Source: Thioalkalivibrio thiocyanodenitrificans ARhD 1
GTDB taxonomy: Bacteria > Pseudomonadota > Gammaproteobacteria > Ectothiorhodospirales > Ectothiorhodospiraceae
Direction of reading: 5' to 3'
NCBI RefSeq assembly: GCF_000378965.1
Contig: NZ_KB900536.1
Location: 2,853,407 to 2,917,406, forward strand
DNA length: 64,000 bases
Part shown: positions 36,892 to 46,678 of the stretch, in pieces
How the letters are laid out: every line of letters begins with the position of its first letter
Numbering within the stretch: position 1 is the stretch's first letter
Made by a program: the position numbers and the translations under genes
The notes under the pieces: generated by a model
Databases searched by the model: none
What the model was told of the DNA's origin: nothing
The model's input: the letters and a program-made list of their open reading frames with translations, nothing else

Positions 36892-38034
36892 TCATGTGGA
36901 CGCCCTCAGGCGGTCGCGGACCTCTGCCAGTGCCCCCAGCAGATGATCGAAGGCATCCCTGAAACCGCGAATGCCATCGGCCTCCAGTCGATCGGTGACA
37001 CTTTCCAGATCGATCCCCAGGTCGGCGAGACTCGCGATGCGGCCGCGGGCCTCGTCCAGGCCCTCGGCCAGGGTGGATGTCGCGACACCGTGATCGAGGA
37101 ATGCCCGGTAGGTATCCGGAGGCAGGGTGCTGACCGTGTGTTCGCCGATCAGGGACTCGACGTAGTGCACGTCGCTGTAGTCGGAATTCCTGGTGCCGGT
37201 GCTGGCCCAGAGCAGGCGCTGGGGATGGGCGCCGGCGGCCTCCAGCCGGCTGTAGCGCGCACCGCCGCGCTGGTCCCGGAAATGGGCGTAGGCGAGCTTC
37301 GCATTGGCGATGGCCAGGGTGCCGTGCAGGTGTTCCACCGGGCGGCCTTCCCTGATCCGTTCATCGAGCAGCCGGTCCACTGCCGTGTCCACGCGACTGA
37401 CGAAGAAGCTGGCCACCGAGGCAACCCGATCGAGGGGGTCGCCGCGCTCCAGGCGTATCTCCATGCCCCGCATCCAGCCCTCGAGGACCTGTTTGTAGCG
37501 CGGCACCGAGAACAGCAGTGTCATGTTCACGTTCACGCCTTCGGCGATCAGTGTCTCCAGGGCGGCCACGCCCGCCCGGGTGCCGGGTACCTTGATCATG
37601 GCATTGGGTCGGTCCATGCGGGCGAACAGGGCCTGGGCCTCGCGCACCGTGGCGTCCGTGTCGTGGGCCAGTTCGGGTGAAACCTCGAGACTCACGAATC
37701 CGTCGCCGCCGCCGGTCTCCCGGTACAGGGGCATGAAGGCGTCGGCTGCGCGCCGAAGGTCGTCCATGGCAACCCGGTTGAAAAGTGTCTCCGGGTCCGT
37801 GTCCGGCTCTTCGAGCAGATATGCGCGGATGGCCTCCTCGTAGAGGTCTGTCCCGGTCACAGCCTGATCGAAGATCACGGGGTTGGATGTCAGGCCGGCC
37901 AGCCCGTCATCACGGATCATGCGATCCAGTTCGCCGGAATCCAGCAGATCCCTGCGGACGCAGTCGTACCAGACGCTCTGACCCAGGTCGCGCAAGGCAT
38001 GGAGACGGTTGCCGGAGGGTCGGGTCGGGGGCAT
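36892..38034 (-). CDS. tal: Transaldolase
   Basis: Pentose-phosphate enzyme that moves dihydroxyacetone units through a Schiff base on lysine. 380 residues of the longer TalB-like/actinobacterial form: [44 protein letters not shown] with the Schiff-base Lys, [20 protein letters not shown] and [28 protein letters not shown] 38034 was chosen at MPPTRPSGN; longer readings are not supported by the family. It pairs with glk just downstream, suggesting joint handling of hexose carbon. Confidence 0.95.
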   Translation of the reverse strand: MPPTRPSGNRLHALRDLGQSVWYDCVRRDLLDSGELDRMIRDDGLAGLTSNPVIFDQAVTGTDLYEEAIRAYLLEEPDTDPETLFNRVAMDDLRRAADAFMPLYRETGGGDGFVSLEVSPELAHDTDATVREAQALFARMDRPNAMIKVPGTRAGVAALETLIAEGVNVNMTLLFSVPRYKQVLEGWMRGMEIRLERGDPLDRVASVASFFVSRVDTAVDRLLDERIREGRPVEHLHGTLAIANAKLAYAHFRDQRGGARYSRLEAAGAHPQRLLWASTGTRNSDYSDVHYVESLIGEHTVSTLPPDTYRAFLDHGVATSTLAEGLDEARGRIASLADLGIDLESVTDRLEADGIRGFRDAFDHLLGALAEVRDRLRAST

Positions 38035-38331
38035 ACGTGATCTCGCGGGGCGATGAGGTGAGTGTGCTGATGTCTGCGCCCCTGAACAGGGTCCCGCGCG
38101 GTGCCTTGCCCGGGGATGCATGCACAGGCCCTCAGTATAGCGCCCGTCCTCCGGGGACGTGAGCGCCGCCCCGTCGTCTCAGGCACGGATGGCGGGAGTC
38201 GGCACACAGGCAAGCGCAGGCCCGTGGATCGGATCGGCAGGCCTTGCATGACGCACAGGTGGCCTTCGGCATCCCGTCAATCCGGTCAATGCCAGACATC
38301 CGCTGTCTTTAAGCAGAATGGCCCGGCATTC

Positions 38332-39141
38332 CTACGCCGGTTCTCCATGGGTGGACCGGAATTCGGCAATCCTGTTGGCCAGGGCCACGAACCGGGCCAC
38401 GTCCAGGGTCTCGGGACGCGCGCCGGGGTCGATGCCGGCGGCCTCCAGGACTTGCGCATCCGCAAAACCGCGCACCGCGTTGCGCAGCGTCTTGCGGCGC
38501 TGGGTGAAGGCCTGGTTGACCAGCGCCGAGAACAGCCCCGGGTCGCGGGCCTCGTGGGGAAGCGTCTCCCAGGGCGTGAGCCGCACATACGCCGAGTCCA
38601 CCTTCGGCGGCGGATGAAACGCGCCGGGACCCACACGAAACAGGGCCTCGGCACGGCAGTGATACTGGACCATGACGCTCAGCCGACCGTAGTCCCGGTT
38701 GCCGGGGGATGCCACCAGCCGGTCCACCACTTCCTTCTGCAACAGGAAATGCATGTCCTGTACAGCATGCGCAGCCTTCAGCAGGTGAAAGATCAGCGGG
38801 GTGGAGATGTTGTAGGGCAGGTTGCCCACCACCCGCAGCTTTCCCTGCGCCGGCACCAGGGAGGTGAAGTCGAAGCGCAGGGCATCGGCGCTATGGACGA
38901 TGAGCTCTCCGCTGTCCCGACACAGGGCTTCCAGGCGGGGAATGACGTCGCGATCCAGTTCCACCACGTGCAGCCTGCCCATGCGCCTGAGCAGCGGCAG
39001 GGTCAGCGCGCCGAGGCCCGGCCCGATCTCCACCAGGGTCTCCCCCTTCCGGGGCGCGATGGCCGCCACCATCCGGTCGATGACGGCCGTGTCGTGCAGG
39101 AAATGCTGCCCGAATCGCTTGCGGGGATGATGGGTGCTCAC
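38332..39141 (-). CDS. rsmA: 16S rRNA (adenine(1518)-N(6)/adenine(1519)-N(6))-dimethyltransferase
   Basis: Dimethylates two adjacent adenines in the 3' terminal loop of 16S rRNA during late 30S assembly. 269 residues with [18 protein letters not shown], the SAM motif [19 protein letters not shown], and the catalytic [15 protein letters not shown] (NLPY). It follows pdxA and a DUF4156 lipoprotein gene on the same strand in the conserved lptD-surA-pdxA-rsmA order. The next conserved members, apaG and apaH, are displaced by tal and glk. Confidence 0.96.
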   Translation of the reverse strand: MSTHHPRKRFGQHFLHDTAVIDRMVAAIAPRKGETLVEIGPGLGALTLPLLRRMGRLHVVELDRDVIPRLEALCRDSGELIVHSADALRFDFTSLVPAQGKLRVVGNLPYNISTPLIFHLLKAAHAVQDMHFLLQKEVVDRLVASPGNRDYGRLSVMVQYHCRAEALFRVGPGAFHPPPKVDSAYVRLTPWETLPHEARDPGLFSALVNQAFTQRRKTLRNAVRGFADAQVLEAAGIDPGARPETLDVARFVALANRIAEFRSTHGEPA

Positions 39142-39164
39142 GAAACCGGCCGCGTCCGCAGGCG

Positions 39165-39491
39165 TCAGCAGCGGTAGACGTCGAAGACCTGCCGGCCGCC
39201 CTCGAGCGGGGCGCGCGGCACGATGGCGTTGGCGTTCCAGTCAGCGGCCGCCGAATTGCGTGCGGTGGCTTCCGCCTCTTCGGCCAGTTTCTCGGGCGGG
39301 CGGCGCACGAAGCCGATCCGCTCGCGAATGGTCACAATGGTCGCGCCCAGATGCTCGCAGCGCTGCACCTCGACGGCGGTGGCGACGCGGACCTGCTCGC
39401 CCTCGCCGGTCACCGGCACGAAGGTGCAGGCACCGAGCACAAGGGCGCCCGTGATGATGGCACTCAGGCGCAAATGCATGGATTTCATCAT
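39165..39491 (-). CDS. DUF4156 domain lipoprotein
   Basis: 108-residue protein with a lipoprotein signal ([14 protein letters not shown], lipobox LGAC) followed by the DUF4156 domain, in which [13 protein letters not shown] and a C-terminal Cys (VYRC) can form a disulfide. The function of the family is unknown. Its start overlaps the pdxA stop (ATGA at 39488-39491), so it is translated with pdxA, and rsmA follows 23 bases later. It is an insertion into the usual pdxA-rsmA junction. An ATG one codon downstream is an alternative start. Confidence 0.85.
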   Translation of the reverse strand: MMKSMHLRLSAIITGALVLGACTFVPVTGEGEQVRVATAVEVQRCEHLGATIVTIRERIGFVRRPPEKLAEEAEATARNSAAADWNANAIVPRAPLEGGRQVFDVYRC

Positions 39492-40531
39492 TGTTCTCCT
39501 GGGTTTGACGGCTGATCCCGGGTTGACCGGTCAGCGCCCTGCTGAAGGGCCAGGCGGAAGGCAAGCGCCTCGGCCTCCGCGAAGCTGCCGGTCTCGGCAC
39601 GCCCGGTGCCGGCCAGTTCCAGGGCGGTGCCGTGATCCACGGAGGTACGGATCAGCGGCAGCCCCAGGGTGATGTTCACCGCGCGCCCGAAACCCGCGTG
39701 CTTGAGTACGGGCAGGCCCTGATCATGGTACATGGCCAGCACCGCGTCCGCGCGTTCCAGGTGCCGGGGTGTGAACAGCGTATCGGCGGGCAGCGGCCCC
39801 ACCAGGTGCAGCCCCCGGCTTCGCAGACGCTCCAGGGCCGGCGCGATCACCTCGATCTCCTCGCGTCCCAGGTGTCCGCCTTCGCCCGAGTGGGGGTTGA
39901 GCCCGCACACCAGGATGCGCGGCTCCGCGATGCCGAAACGCCCGCGCAGGTCCCGGTCCAGCACCTCCAGGACGTGCTCGAGGCCGGGCCCGGTGATGGC
40001 GTCGCTCACGGAGCGCAGCGGCAGGTGGGTGGTGGCCAGCGCCACCCGCAGGCCGCCTGCGGCCAGCAGCATCACGGGCGTGGCGGCGCCGCAGCGCGCG
40101 GCAAGGAACTCCGTGTGGCCGGTGAAGGGGATGCCCGCGTCGTTGATCACGCCCTTGTGCACAGGGCCCGTGACCAGGGCCTGGAAGCGCCCGTCCAGAC
40201 AGCCGTCCACCGCCTGCTCAAGGGTGGCAAGCACATGGGGCGCGTTGGCGGGGTTCAGCCTCCCTGGTTGCACCGGTGCGTGCAGGGGGCAGGGCGATAC
40301 CGTCAGCATGCCCGGCCGGTCAGGGCGGGGAGGCGCGCCTGGATCGAACTCGCGCAGCGACAGGGGCAGGCCGAGCATCTCTGCCCGTTCCCTGAGCAGA
40401 TCGGGATCCGAGATCACCACCCGATGCGCGTCGCACGGCGCCTGTGCGGCCATGACCACCAGGTCCGGACCGATGCCGGCGGGTTCACCGGGCGTGACGG
40501 CGATGCGGGGGGTGGGGGGGGATTTGGCCAC
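39488..40531 (-). CDS. pdxA: 4-hydroxythreonine-4-phosphate dehydrogenase
   Basis: NAD-dependent enzyme of pyridoxal 5'-phosphate synthesis. About 347 residues with [56 protein letters not shown] and [22 protein letters not shown]; the metal-binding histidines are present. No ATG lies near the family start. The best choice is GTG 40531, which belongs to the GTGACCTCT repeat arm upstream, so the repeat apparently supplies the start codon. Reading further upstream only translates repeat ([11 protein letters not shown]). Confidence 0.93.
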   Translation of the reverse strand: MAKSPPTPRIAVTPGEPAGIGPDLVVMAAQAPCDAHRVVISDPDLLRERAEMLGLPLSLREFDPGAPPRPDRPGMLTVSPCPLHAPVQPGRLNPANAPHVLATLEQAVDGCLDGRFQALVTGPVHKGVINDAGIPFTGHTEFLAARCGAATPVMLLAAGGLRVALATTHLPLRSVSDAITGPGLEHVLEVLDRDLRGRFGIAEPRILVCGLNPHSGEGGHLGREEIEVIAPALERLRSRGLHLVGPLPADTLFTPRHLERADAVLAMYHDQGLPVLKHAGFGRAVNITLGLPLIRTSVDHGTALELAGTGRAETGSFAEAEALAFRLALQQGADRSTRDQPSNPGEQ

Positions 40532-40707
40532 AGAGGTCACAGAGGTCACAGAGCAAAAAGATAAAGATAAGCTACCAAGTACACTGGCCAAGCCTTGTCA
40601 CGACACCACCCGGGCTCCTGATCACCAGGATATCCGGCATGAAGCCACACCTGCAGTGCAGCGAATTTCCGCTTTCTCTGTGACCTCTGTGACCTCTGTG
40701 GCTAAAA
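40526..40707. repeat. CACAGAGGT/ACCTCTGTG inverted repeat between surA and pdxA
   Basis: Left arm 40526-40558 reads GGCCACAGAGGTCACAGAGG onward; right arm 40676-40707 is the inverse (period of nine, GTGACCTCT). It is the same outer arm as at 9984-10156, but here without the GGTTGGGG inner module. The ~115 bases between the arms hold no gene. Confidence 0.85.
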
Positions 40708-40744
40708 GCGGGTTTGCTCACGGCAGCCCCCCGGACCCCGTCCG

Positions 40745-42067
40745 TCACAGGCCGCTGATGCGGGTGTCCAGGCGCAGCTCGACGTAGGACTCGTCGCGCA
40801 GGCGGCGGAGCCAGAGTTCGGTCTCGTCCTCGCGCTTGCGGTCGCGAATGATCTCCCGGGCCTGTGCCCGCATGAGCTGGCGGGAGCTGTCATGTTCGCG
40901 GCGGTCCAGCACCTCGGCGATGTGCCAGCCGAACTGGGTGCGGAAGGGTTCGCTGATCTCGCCCGGCGGCAGGTTGTTGATCACTTCCTCGAACGCGGGT
41001 ACCAGGTCCCCGGGGTCCGACCAGCCCAGATCGCCGCCGCGCATGGCGCTGCCGCGGTCGTCGGAGTGCGCCCGGGCCAGGTCCTCGAAGGCATCGCCCA
41101 TGGCGATGCGTCGGCGAAGTGATTCCAGGCGCTCCCGGGCGCGCTCGTCACTCAGCACCGCGGTGGGGGAGATGAGGATGTGCCGCGCATGCGTCTGGGT
41201 GATCCGGGCCCGTTCACCGCCCCGGCGGCCCTCGAGCTTGACGATGTGAAAGCCGGACGGGGAGCGGATGACCTCGCTCACGTCCCCTTCCCGCATGAGC
41301 ACCACATTGCGGGCGAACACGGTGGGCACCTGGGCCGCGGACCGCCAGCCGAGATCGCCGCCTTCCAGCGCCTGCTGGCCGCCGGATTCGCTCACCGCCA
41401 GTTCGGAAAAGCTCCGCTCTTCCTCCAGGGCCAGTCTGCGTACCGACTCGGCCCGCTCCCTGGCTTCCTGAATGTCGGCGGGTGTGGCGCCCTCGGCCAG
41501 GGGGATGAGGATGTGGCTGATGCGGTACTCCACGTCCTGGTCGATGGCGCCGCTCTCGCTGGCGATCAGGTCGTCGATCTCCTGTTCGCTCACCTGGATG
41601 CGATTGTCCACCTGGCGGCGGCGCAGCTGGCTGATCGCCATTTCATCGCGAATCTGTTCCCGGAATCGCTGGAAGTCGATGCCTTCCGCAACCAGCAGCT
41701 CACGAAACCGGGGCAGGCTCATGCGGTTCTCCCGCGCGATGTTCTCCATGGCCTCGTTCAGCGCAATGTCGTCGATGCGGATGCCCATGCCTGCGGCGCG
41801 CTGCAACTGCAGCCGCTCGATGACCAGACGCTCCATCACCTGTGGAACGAGTACACTGTCCGGCGGCGGCTGATTGCCCCGGCTCCGGATCTGCTGCCTG
41901 ATCTGGTCCAGCCGGTAGTTCAGTTCGCTCTCCATGATCACGTCGTCCTCCACCACGGCGACGATGCGATCCAGGGTGACGTCATCGGTGGTCTGCGCGC
42001 TGCCCGCCGCGGGCCACATGAGAGCGGCCAGCAGCAGGGCAGTCAGGATTGCGCGGATATCAGTCAT
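40745..42067 (-). CDS. surA: Periplasmic peptidyl-prolyl isomerase and outer-membrane chaperone SurA
   Basis: Chaperone that delivers outer-membrane beta-barrel proteins, including the LptD encoded next to it. 440 residues: Sec signal (ends near PAAGSAQ), an N-terminal SurA domain (about 30-175: DRIVAVVEDDVIMESELNYRL), and two parvulin domains (about 178-280 with EYRISHILIPL, and about 288-390 with QTHARHILISPT). ATG 42067 overlaps the lptD 3' end by eight bases. It probably shares an extracytoplasmic-stress transcript with lptD, as in E. coli. Confidence 0.96.
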   Translation of the reverse strand: MTDIRAILTALLLAALMWPAAGSAQTTDDVTLDRIVAVVEDDVIMESELNYRLDQIRQQIRSRGNQPPPDSVLVPQVMERLVIERLQLQRAAGMGIRIDDIALNEAMENIARENRMSLPRFRELLVAEGIDFQRFREQIRDEMAISQLRRRQVDNRIQVSEQEIDDLIASESGAIDQDVEYRISHILIPLAEGATPADIQEARERAESVRRLALEEERSFSELAVSESGGQQALEGGDLGWRSAAQVPTVFARNVVLMREGDVSEVIRSPSGFHIVKLEGRRGGERARITQTHARHILISPTAVLSDERARERLESLRRRIAMGDAFEDLARAHSDDRGSAMRGGDLGWSDPGDLVPAFEEVINNLPPGEISEPFRTQFGWHIAEVLDRREHDSSRQLMRAQAREIIRDRKREDETELWLRRLRDESYVELRLDTRISGL

Positions 42068-44270
42068 AACTCTCAAAACCTCGGATACTTTCGCCCAACA
42101 GGTCCTCGAGACCGGTGCCCAGCCCCGCAAGGCCCTTGAGGATCAACTGGAAATGGATGGCGTTATTGTACTCGCGATCCCCGCTCGCCGTCAGATAACG
42201 TCGCCCCACCACCCGTGCGCGCCAGCAACAGCTCTCGTACTCAAAGCCCATCAGGATCTCCACATCCCGGTTGTCACGCAGGCTGTAGTTGTAGCGGCCC
42301 ACCACGTCCCATTGTGCCGACAAGGGCCAGGCGGCGGACACGTCCACCTGCTCCAGGTCCCGGTCCGGCCGTGACGGGTCTTCCCGCAGGCGGTAGCCCA
42401 GGTTGGCGATGCGCCTTCCCGCGCCCCGGTACTGGAGTTGGGCAGTGGCCATTTCGGTTTGTTCCCGGTGGGGATCCCACTGCACGGCGGCCCGGGAATA
42501 CCACGCCCGGGCCATGCGCAGGGCCGCCTCGGCGACCAGGCTGGAGCTGCCCCGGGTGACCGGCTCGCCGCCTGGCTCCAGGGTCACCCTGCGGTCGTCG
42601 AAATGGAGGATCTGGCCCGCGCTGGCGCGCAGGCGCTCCTCTCCGCTGCCGGCGTCGATCAGCCGGCTGGTGAGCGCCAGGGTCAGCTGGTTGGCGTCGC
42701 CCACCCGGTCGGCACCGGAGAAGCGGGTGTCACGGAACAGTTGATCGAAACTGAAATCCATGCGCCCGGTATCGAACAGCGGCAGCGCATCCTGGTCGCG
42801 GTGCGGCACATACAGGTAGTAGAGGCGCGGCTCCAGGGTCTGCATCCGTCCGCCCTGCAGGGGACGGTCGAAAAACAGCCCGCTGTCCAGGCTGAAGATG
42901 GGCAGGGCGCGATCCGGGCTGCGCGGCTCGCCCGGTTCGGTGCCGGAGAGCCGGTAGCTTGTATAGCGGTACTTGACCTCCGGCGTCAGGAATCCGAATG
43001 TGCGGCGCATGGGCATGCGCAGGGCGGGTGTCAGGTCGAGGCGCTGCCCCGTGAGGCTGTCGTCGCGCTCGAAGGCCACCCACTCCGCCCGCAGGTCGCC
43101 TTCCAGCCCCCCCGGCACACCGGGCAGACCGGACTGAAACAGGACCTGGGGCAGGCGCTGGTAGGGCCTGGCTTCCGACGGGATGGCCGGGTCCACGGTC
43201 TGGTAGCCCTGGAAGCGGGTGAGCAGGTTCCAGCCGCTGCCCGCGTAGCGCACGTCGGCGCGGCTCTCCAAGTGCGTGGTGCTGGATGCATCCAGTGTGC
43301 CGCCCAGGTCCGCGAGATAGTCCCTGTCGGAGACGGTGTTCAGCAGGACATCCACGGTGGTCCGCTCCAGGGGCTCGCCGCGGTGCCTGAAGCTCAGCGC
43401 GCCGCGTTCATCGCCGAACGCCCGGTCATCGAGGTATGCCACATCGAGTTCCCCCCGGCTGCGCGGATTGAGGTAGCGGAATTCACCGCCCAGCAGGAGC
43501 CCGCGGTCGCCCAGCAGCCTCGGGGTGAGGGTGGCGTCCCGGTGGGGGGCAATGTTCCAGTAGTAGGGGATGCTCAGATCCAGGCCCGAGGCATCGGAGT
43601 TGCCGAAACCGGGATACAGGAATCCGGATTTTCGCCGGTCGTCGATGGGGAAAGTGATGTACGGGGTATAGAACAGCGGCACGCCCTTGAAACGCAGGGA
43701 CACGCCCCGGGCGGTGCCGTCTCCGGCGGCCTGATCCAGATCCACCTGCCGGGCCCTCAGGATCCAGTCCTCGTTGCCCGGGTCGCAGGTGGTGTAGGTG
43801 GCCCCGGTGAGACGCACCTGCTCGGGGCCCAGACGCTCCACGTCGCCGGCCTCTCCCCGGGCATGCATGGGGCGGTAGCGGTAGAGGGCGCTGTCGAAGG
43901 CGCCTGTCTGGGACTCCAGGTACAGGTGGCCCTGACGGCTTTCCATGCGCAGATCGCCATCGTCGAAGACGACATTGCCCTCGGCCTCGGCGTAGCCGCG
44001 CGATTCGTCGAAACGCAATTCATCGGCGGCGAGGGACCTGCCGTCACGGGAGAGCACCGCGTTGCCCCGGAACACGGACATGCCGGCCCGGTCCACCAGC
44101 GCCTCGTCGGCGAACAGGCGTACACGGGTGTCACCGATGGGGCTGGCCGGGGTGTGCACGATGTCCGGCTCCGGGGCGCACAGTGCCCAGGGATCAAACT
44201 CCGTGGCAGGTGCCGGACCGGCGAGCGCCATCAGAACAAGGCCGGACAATGTGCGTTTCACCGCGTTCAA
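42060..44270 (-). CDS. lptD: LPS-assembly protein LptD
   Basis: Outer-membrane beta-barrel that with LptE inserts lipopolysaccharide into the outer leaflet. 736 residues: signal peptide (ends PAPATE), a jellyroll OstA-like domain (about 45-190: DTRVRLFADEALVDRAGMSVFRGNAVLSRDGR in the family pattern) and a C-terminal barrel. Four conserved-type cysteines are visible (CAPEP near the N-terminus, TTCDPGNED, and the adjacent pair ESCCW near the C-terminus), matching the disulfide pattern needed for activity. It overlaps surA, and an adk terminator lies upstream. Confidence 0.95.
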   Translation of the reverse strand: MNAVKRTLSGLVLMALAGPAPATEFDPWALCAPEPDIVHTPASPIGDTRVRLFADEALVDRAGMSVFRGNAVLSRDGRSLAADELRFDESRGYAEAEGNVVFDDGDLRMESRQGHLYLESQTGAFDSALYRYRPMHARGEAGDVERLGPEQVRLTGATYTTCDPGNEDWILRARQVDLDQAAGDGTARGVSLRFKGVPLFYTPYITFPIDDRRKSGFLYPGFGNSDASGLDLSIPYYWNIAPHRDATLTPRLLGDRGLLLGGEFRYLNPRSRGELDVAYLDDRAFGDERGALSFRHRGEPLERTTVDVLLNTVSDRDYLADLGGTLDASSTTHLESRADVRYAGSGWNLLTRFQGYQTVDPAIPSEARPYQRLPQVLFQSGLPGVPGGLEGDLRAEWVAFERDDSLTGQRLDLTPALRMPMRRTFGFLTPEVKYRYTSYRLSGTEPGEPRSPDRALPIFSLDSGLFFDRPLQGGRMQTLEPRLYYLYVPHRDQDALPLFDTGRMDFSFDQLFRDTRFSGADRVGDANQLTLALTSRLIDAGSGEERLRASAGQILHFDDRRVTLEPGGEPVTRGSSSLVAEAALRMARAWYSRAAVQWDPHREQTEMATAQLQYRGAGRRIANLGYRLREDPSRPDRDLEQVDVSAAWPLSAQWDVVGRYNYSLRDNRDVEILMGFEYESCCWRARVVGRRYLTASGDREYNNAIHFQLILKGLAGLGTGLEDLLGESIRGFESYD

Positions 44271-44332
44271 GCGCGCATATCCCGAAAACCGTTATGGGCA
44301 TCACCCGGCATCCGGGTAGCTTAGCAGCCGGC

Positions 44333-44362
44333 GAAAAACAACGGCCCCGCGGAAGGGGCCGT
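44333..44362 (-). terminator. Rho-independent terminator after adk
   Basis: On the minus strand ACGGCCCC and GGGGCCGT form an 8-base stem with a six-base loop, followed by TGTTTTTC. It lies 47 bases after the adk stop and before the lptD start, separating the two transcription units. Confidence 0.85.
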
Positions 44363-44408
44363 GCGGGGGAACCCCGGTCGCCGTGATTCGGCGGAGGGGT
44401 TCCGCGAA

Positions 44409-45797
44409 TCAGCGACGCGCCCGTCTCCCGGCTGTCCTCTTGCCCGCGTTCTTCTTCCTTGCGGTGGACCCCTTGGCCGCGGCCTTTTTCACGGTCTTCT
44501 TTTTCGGCGCCGCCTTCTTTGGTGCGGCCTTCCGGGGTGCGGCCTTCCTGGCAGTCTTTTTCACCGCCTTTTTCTTTGGCGCTGCCTTTCCGGCCGCGGC
44601 TTTTTTCACGGTCTTCTTTTTCGGCGCCGCCTTCTTTGGTGCGGCCTTTCGGGGTGCGGCCTTCCGGGTGGTCTTTTTCACGGCCTTTTTCTTTGGCGCT
44701 GCCTTTCTGGCTGCGGTTTTCCCGGCTGCGGTCTTTTTCACGGTCTTCTTTTTCGGCGCCGCCTTCTTTGGTGCGGCCTTTCGGGGTGCGGCCTTCCGGG
44801 TGGTCTTTTTCACGGCCTTTTTCTTTGGCGCTGCCTTTCTGGCTGCGGGTTTCCCGGCCGCGGCCTTTTTCACGGTCTTCTTCTTCGGCACCGCCTTTTG
44901 CACTGCTTTCTTCTTGGCGGACGGCTTGCCGGCCACCTTTTTTTTGGCCGCCGCCTTTGCGGTGCCCGCCTTGGCGTCCGCCGCTGCCTTGGCCGATTTG
45001 GCCGGGGACACCTGTTTCGATGTGTCCCGCTGACCGGCGGCCACGGCCTTGGCCCTCGCCTTGTGGGCCTCGACCGCTCGTTTGACCGCGCCCGCCGTGC
45101 GCCGCGGCGCGGCCGGCGGGGCTTCTGTGGCGCGCACCTTGGCTGCCTCCATCAGCCGCGTGGCGGACCGGACGACGGATTCGAAGATATCGGGGATCTC
45201 GCCCTCGCCCTCGACCACCTCCAGCACCCCGCGCGACTCGTAGTAGCCCACCAGCGGCCTGGTCTGGCTCTCGTAGATCCGCAGCCGGTTGCTGATGGTT
45301 TCCTCGTTATCGTCGGCTCGGTGGTGGAGGTTGCCGCCGCACATGTCGCACACGCCGAAATGGCGGGGCGGCCTGGTGTAGCTGTTGAACACCGCGCCGC
45401 AGGATTCGCAGGTCAGGCGGCCGCTCAGGCGCTGCATGAGAATGTCGAAATCCACGTCGATAAGCAGCACGCCGTCCAGGGGATGGCCCATGTCCGCGAG
45501 CATCCGGTCCAGTGACTCGGCCTGGGAGAGATTGCGCGGGAACCCGTCCAGGATGAATCCTGCATCGGCGTCGGGCAGGGAGAGGCGTTCACGGATCATG
45601 CCCAGTACGATCTCGTCGGGCACCAACTGGCCGGCGTCCATGGCGGCCTTGGCCTGCTGGCCCAGCGCGGTGCCGGTGGTCACGGCGGCGCGCAGGAGGT
45701 CTCCGGTGGAAATCTGGGGGATCCTGTAACGCTCGACCATGAGCTTGGCCTGCGTTCCCTTGCCGGACCCCGGCGCACCCAGAAGCACGATACGCAT
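44409..45797 (-). CDS. adk: Adenylate kinase with histone-H1-like Lys/Ala/Pro repeat tail
   Basis: 462 residues, more than twice the normal ~215. Residues 1-219 are a complete adenylate kinase (AMP + ATP to 2 ADP): P-loop GAPGSGKGT (7-15), FILDGFPRN, and a LID with four cysteines (C130, C133, C150, C153) in zinc-binding spacing, more common in Gram-positive Adk. Residues 220-462 are a low-complexity basic tail of KAAPKKKAVKKTTRKAAPRK-type repeats ending RTAGRRARR, resembling AlgP/histone H1 C-termini. The frame is continuous with no intervening stop. The tail could bind DNA, RNA or polyphosphate; this is inference. ATG 45797 was chosen at MRIVLLGAPG. Divergent from ppa. Confidence 0.92.
   Translation of the reverse strand: MRIVLLGAPGSGKGTQAKLMVERYRIPQISTGDLLRAAVTTGTALGQQAKAAMDAGQLVPDEIVLGMIRERLSLPDADAGFILDGFPRNLSQAESLDRMLADMGHPLDGVLLIDVDFDILMQRLSGRLTCESCGAVFNSYTRPPRHFGVCDMCGGNLHHRADDNEETISNRLRIYESQTRPLVGYYESRGVLEVVEGEGEIPDIFESVVRSATRLMEAAKVRATEAPPAAPRRTAGAVKRAVEAHKARAKAVAAGQRDTSKQVSPAKSAKAAADAKAGTAKAAAKKKVAGKPSAKKKAVQKAVPKKKTVKKAAAGKPAARKAAPKKKAVKKTTRKAAPRKAAPKKAAPKKKTVKKTAAGKTAARKAAPKKKAVKKTTRKAAPRKAAPKKAAPKKKTVKKAAAGKAAPKKKAVKKTARKAAPRKAAPKKAAPKKKTVKKAAAKGSTARKKNAGKRTAGRRARR
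44480..44885 (-). repeat. In-gene tandem repeats encoding the basic adk tail
   Basis: Roughly 115-131-base units beginning with the complement of TTTTTCACGGTCTTCTT recur at about 44485, 44602, 44733 and 44865. Protein residues 321-355 and 365-399 are identical and 405-438 nearly so, showing recent in-frame duplication by recombination or slippage. Confidence 0.85.
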
Positions 45798-46141
45798 GTC
45801 GTTTCCCCCCGGTTTGGCATGTCTGGGCCTGAAATCAGGCATTTTTCATGTGTTTGGGCGAGTCTTATACCTGCTTGCCCATCGGGGCGCAAGGGCGCCG
45901 CGCCCTGCTGTGTGACCGGTGCCAAGGGGCTATAATGCGGCCTCGAGGCCTGTCGGACTCGAGCCGTACACCTGGCAGCCGGGCAGGGGCGCGAGACCGG
46001 TTGCGCGGCTGTTCCGGGGGAATGCCGTGGCTTGTGGACCGGCCCATCGCAGGCATGGGTCGTTCTCCCTCCGGCACAAAAGGCTGTTTTCAAGCCGGTG
46101 GATGCCCGGCAAACCGAACCTTCTGGGGATCGACACATATT
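45798..46141. promoter_or_regulatory. Divergent adk/ppa intergenic region with a TATAAT box
   Basis: 344 bases without a gene. TATAAT at 45931-45936, preceded at about the right distance by only a poor -35, is a good -10 for plus-strand transcription towards ppa and would give a ~200-base leader. The ribosome-binding site before ppa (GGGGAT) is weak. No riboswitch or hairpin family was recognised in the leader. Confidence 0.5.
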
Positions 46142-46678
46142 ATGAATCTGGACAAGATCACGGCAGGTGAAGATCTGCCCAACGATATCAACGTGGTCAT
46201 CGAGATCCCGTCCCACGATTACCCCGTGAAGTACGAACTGGACAAGGAAAGCGGCGCCCTGGTCGTGGATCGCTTCATGAACACGGCCATGTTCTACCCC
46301 TGCAACTACGGGTTCGTGCCGAACACCCTGGCTGAGGACGGCGATCCGGTGGATGTGCTGGTGGTGACCCCCGTGCCGGTGATCGCCGGTTCGGTGATCC
46401 GTTGCCGCCCGGTCGGCATGCTCAAGATGACCGACGAGGCCGGCCCGGACGTCAAGGTCCTTGCGGTCCCCGTGGACCGGCTCCATACACGGTTCAGCCA
46501 CGTGCAGGGGCCTTCGGACCTGCCCGTGGACATGCTCGCCCAAATCACCCACTTCTTCGAGCAGTACAAGCAGCTTGAACCCGACAAGTGGGTGAAGGTG
46601 GAGGAGTGGGCGAGCAGTGACGAGGCGAAGGCCGAGCTTCTGGCAGGACAGAAACGTTATCAGAAGAGCAAGGTCTGA
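46142..46678 (+). CDS. ppa: Inorganic pyrophosphatase
   Basis: Family I soluble pyrophosphatase that hydrolyses the PPi released by biosynthesis. 178 residues with the active-site sequences [49 protein letters not shown] (the DxDPxD-type metal site) and [19 protein letters not shown], then [20 protein letters not shown] at the C-terminus. It is divergent from adk, placing two enzymes of nucleotide and phosphate balance side by side. The upstream leader is unusually long. Confidence 0.97.
   Translation: MNLDKITAGEDLPNDINVVIEIPSHDYPVKYELDKESGALVVDRFMNTAMFYPCNYGFVPNTLAEDGDPVDVLVVTPVPVIAGSVIRCRPVGMLKMTDEAGPDVKVLAVPVDRLHTRFSHVQGPSDLPVDMLAQITHFFEQYKQLEPDKWVKVEEWASSDEAKAELLAGQKRYQKSKV

Noticed and set aside
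44383-45033. Hydrophobic Phe/Ala-rich plus-strand frame looking like a membrane protein
   Set aside because: It is the complement of the Lys/Ala repeats of the adk tail; Lys codons read backwards give Phe. There is no ribosome-binding site.
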